From NCBI RefSeq assembly GCF_009908165.1, contig NZ_JAAAUC010000002.1:124001-188000 (forward strand): a stretch of 64,000 nt of DNA. The letters are read 5' to 3'. This document shows, piece after piece, positions 62,731-64,000 of the stretch. The notes beneath the pieces were generated by a model. It made no database searches. It was given only the letters and a program-made list of their open reading frames with translations, and had not been told where the DNA came from. This DNA comes from Frigidibacter albus. GTDB taxonomy: Bacteria; Pseudomonadota; Alphaproteobacteria; Rhodobacterales; Rhodobacteraceae. The number at the start of each line of letters is the position of its first letter. The first letter of the stretch is position 1. A program made the position numbers and the translations under genes.

Positions 62731-63138
62731 ATGAAATATGCCCTGACGCTCGCCCTGCTTCTTGCATCGCCCCTGACGGCGCAGACCCTGCCCGAGGAGG
62801 CGCCGGACGAGCGGGGCCTGTGGGAGCGGGGCGCCGACCGGCTGCTGCAGAACCTGCTGGACGAGATGGCCCCGGCACTGGACGAGGCCGAGCAAGCGTT
62901 CCGCGAGATGGAGCCGACCTTCCGCGCCATGCTGCCGATGATGCGCGAGCTGGCCGAGATGGTGGGCGATATCGACCACTACCACATGCCGGAAAAGCTG
63001 CCGAACGGGGATATCCTGCTGCGGCGCAAGCCGGATCTGCCGCCGGAGCCGGAGACCCCGCCGGAGCGCGACCCGGAACGTCCGATGCCGCAGCCCGGAC
63101 TGCCGGACCTTGGTCCGGGCGAGCAGATCGAGATTTAG
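62731..63138 (+). CDS. Secreted hypothetical protein with proline-rich tail
   Basis: This 135-residue protein has a clean signal peptide (MKYALTLALLLASPLTAQ), a helical body (LLQNLLDEMAPALDEAEQAFREMEPTFRAMLPMMRELAEMVGD) and a Pro/Glu-rich C-terminal tail (PPEPETPPERDPERPMPQPG). It starts 37 bases after the EEP gene and may share its message. No known domain. Confidence 0.7.
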   Translation: MKYALTLALLLASPLTAQTLPEEAPDERGLWERGADRLLQNLLDEMAPALDEAEQAFREMEPTFRAMLPMMRELAEMVGDIDHYHMPEKLPNGDILLRRKPDLPPEPETPPERDPERPMPQPGLPDLGPGEQIEI

Positions 63139-63146
63139 CCCTGACT

Positions 63147-64000
63147 CTAAGGCGCCGCGCCGGCGCTGCGCACCTTGGTGGTGACCCCCATCGCGGTCGC
63201 CAGCGAGGCAAAGCGCGCTGCGGTCACCTCGCCGAACAGCGCCTCGTCCGCAGGGTTCAGCACCAGCTCCAGCAGCTTCTTCTTGGGGTAGAGCTTCAGG
63301 CTGCCCGCCTCATCCGGCGACTGGATCGAGAACATGGCACCAAAGCGCATGGCCTTGCCGAGGATCTCGGCGTCGCGCAGGTCTTCGGGGGGCAGCAGCG
63401 CGAACATCGGCTCCATCCGGCTGCCGGCGCGGCTGTTCTTGTAGCGGTGCAGCAGCGCGAGGCCGAGGAAGATCCGGTCCGGATGGCCAAGCCCGCCAAG
63501 GTTGGCGCGGGTAACGTTGTCGAAACAGGCCTCGGCCCGGTAGTCGGGGTGGGTGCGCCATGAGGTGTCATGCAGCAGGCAGGCCGCCTTGACGATGCGC
63601 AGCCGTTCGGGCGGGGCCTTGGCGAAGATCGGCAGCAGGAAATCATAGAGCCTGCGGCCAAAGCCGGGCAGGCGCGCCTGTGTCGCCTCGGCGAAGCGGC
63701 AGGCCTCGATCAGCGGGTCGCGGCGGCGCAGGCGGTCGGGCATCTGTTCGTAGAGCAGCCCTTCGCGGATGCCGTAGGACGACACGTCCAGCTCCTTCGG
63801 GCGAAAGGCGCGGATCAACTCGGCCAGCACCTGCGAGGCCAGCGGCACCAGATCCATCCGTTCGGCCGAGGTGCCGGTGCGGGCGCGCAGCACGCCGAGG
63901 TCGTTCTGGGCGATCCACTCGACTGTTTCCAGCAGCGAGGCCGGGGTCATCCGATATTCGTGCAGCACCGTCATCGGATAATTGCGCCGTTCCATGTCCA
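63147..64000 (-). CDS. Ppx/GppA phosphatase, C-terminal part
   Basis: This is the C-terminal 280 or so residues of an exopolyphosphatase/guanosine pentaphosphatase; the gene continues past the right edge and the N-terminal ATPase-like lobe is not visible. Family motifs seen are LELDVSSYGIREGLLYEQ-type sequence (KELDVSSYGIREGLLYEQM) and the HD-like helical region KAACLLHDTSWRTHPDYRAE. It is convergent with the preceding gene, 8 bases apart. Confidence 0.9.
   Translation of the reverse strand, partial: DMERRNYPMTVLHEYRMTPASLLETVEWIAQNDLGVLRARTGTSAERMDLVPLASQVLAELIRAFRPKELDVSSYGIREGLLYEQMPDRLRRRDPLIEACRFAEATQARLPGFGRRLYDFLLPIFAKAPPERLRIVKAACLLHDTSWRTHPDYRAEACFDNVTRANLGGLGHPDRIFLGLALLHRYKNSRAGSRMEPMFALLPPEDLRDAEILGKAMRFGAMFSIQSPDEAGSLKLYPKKKLLELVLNPADEALFGEVTAARFASLATAMGVTTKVRSAGAAP

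Overview
The window looks like a chromosomal segment of a high-GC alphaproteobacterium of the order Rhodobacterales (Rhodobacter/Paracoccus relatives). The evidence is a complete-looking RcGTA-type gene transfer agent (GTA) cluster, a CckA phosphorelay kinase with a CtrA-type box, an alphaproteobacterial LexA box (GAAC-N7-GAAC) in front of recA, a SqrR-type persulfide sensor, and the pccB/pccA/methylmalonyl-CoA mutase neighbourhood seen in this order. Genus and species cannot be fixed from the sequence alone.

Layout. 1-13.9 kb: GTA structural operon, from the C-terminal part of the large terminase (gp2) through portal, protease, capsid, head-tail connectors, tail tube, tape measure, tail hub, NlpC/P60 peptidase and the giant gp15, plus a translationally coupled DUF2793 gene; most genes overlap by 1-8 bases. 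13.9-19.5 kb: a PPOX-family protein, a receiver-like protein, a Crp/Fnr regulator, an RsmB-type RNA methyltransferase and cckA. 19.7-21.0 kb: a dead IS3-family element whose transposase is interrupted by four copies of one 43-bp repeat and one larger palindrome. 21.2-32.5 kb: sulfotransferase, recA, alaS, small conserved proteins, an iron-type ABC permease and tRNA-Thr(TGT). 32.6-40.5 kb: a small Xre protein, an RND efflux pair with an ATTC-N8-GAAT operator, a SqrR-like regulator gene convergent with it, a flavin reductase, and a divergent LysR/MFS pair. 40.6-45.4 kb: phosphonate ABC importer phnCDEE plus a phosphonate-associated hexapeptide transferase. 45.4-49.5 kb: a 165-bp structured repeat, aroQ, an Hsp70-like ATPase and an SLC13-type permease. 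49.5-59.3 kb: the propionyl-CoA assimilation genes pccB, pccA and scpA with small lipoprotein genes between them. 59.3-64 kb: VOC, GNAT, a second copy of the 165-bp repeat, a TerB/J-domain protein, an EEP-family nuclease or phosphatase, and a Ppx/GppA phosphatase cut by the right edge.

How parts work together. In Rhodobacter capsulatus the CckA-ChpT-CtrA relay switches on GTA production, and RecA is needed by recipients to integrate GTA DNA. Here the GTA operon, cckA with its own candidate CtrA site, and LexA-controlled recA all lie within 23 kb. The RND pump and the three-cysteine ArsR protein form a plausible sulfide/persulfide-responsive unit. PccAB and the mutase carry propionyl-CoA to succinyl-CoA (the epimerase is not in the window), and the pccB promoter carries repeated TTYGCAA motifs like those bound by ScfR/PccR regulators.

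The least explained signals are the 43-bp microelement family inside the IS3 transposase and the 165-bp intergenic repeat, whose two copies share two hairpins, one with a compensatory base-pair change.
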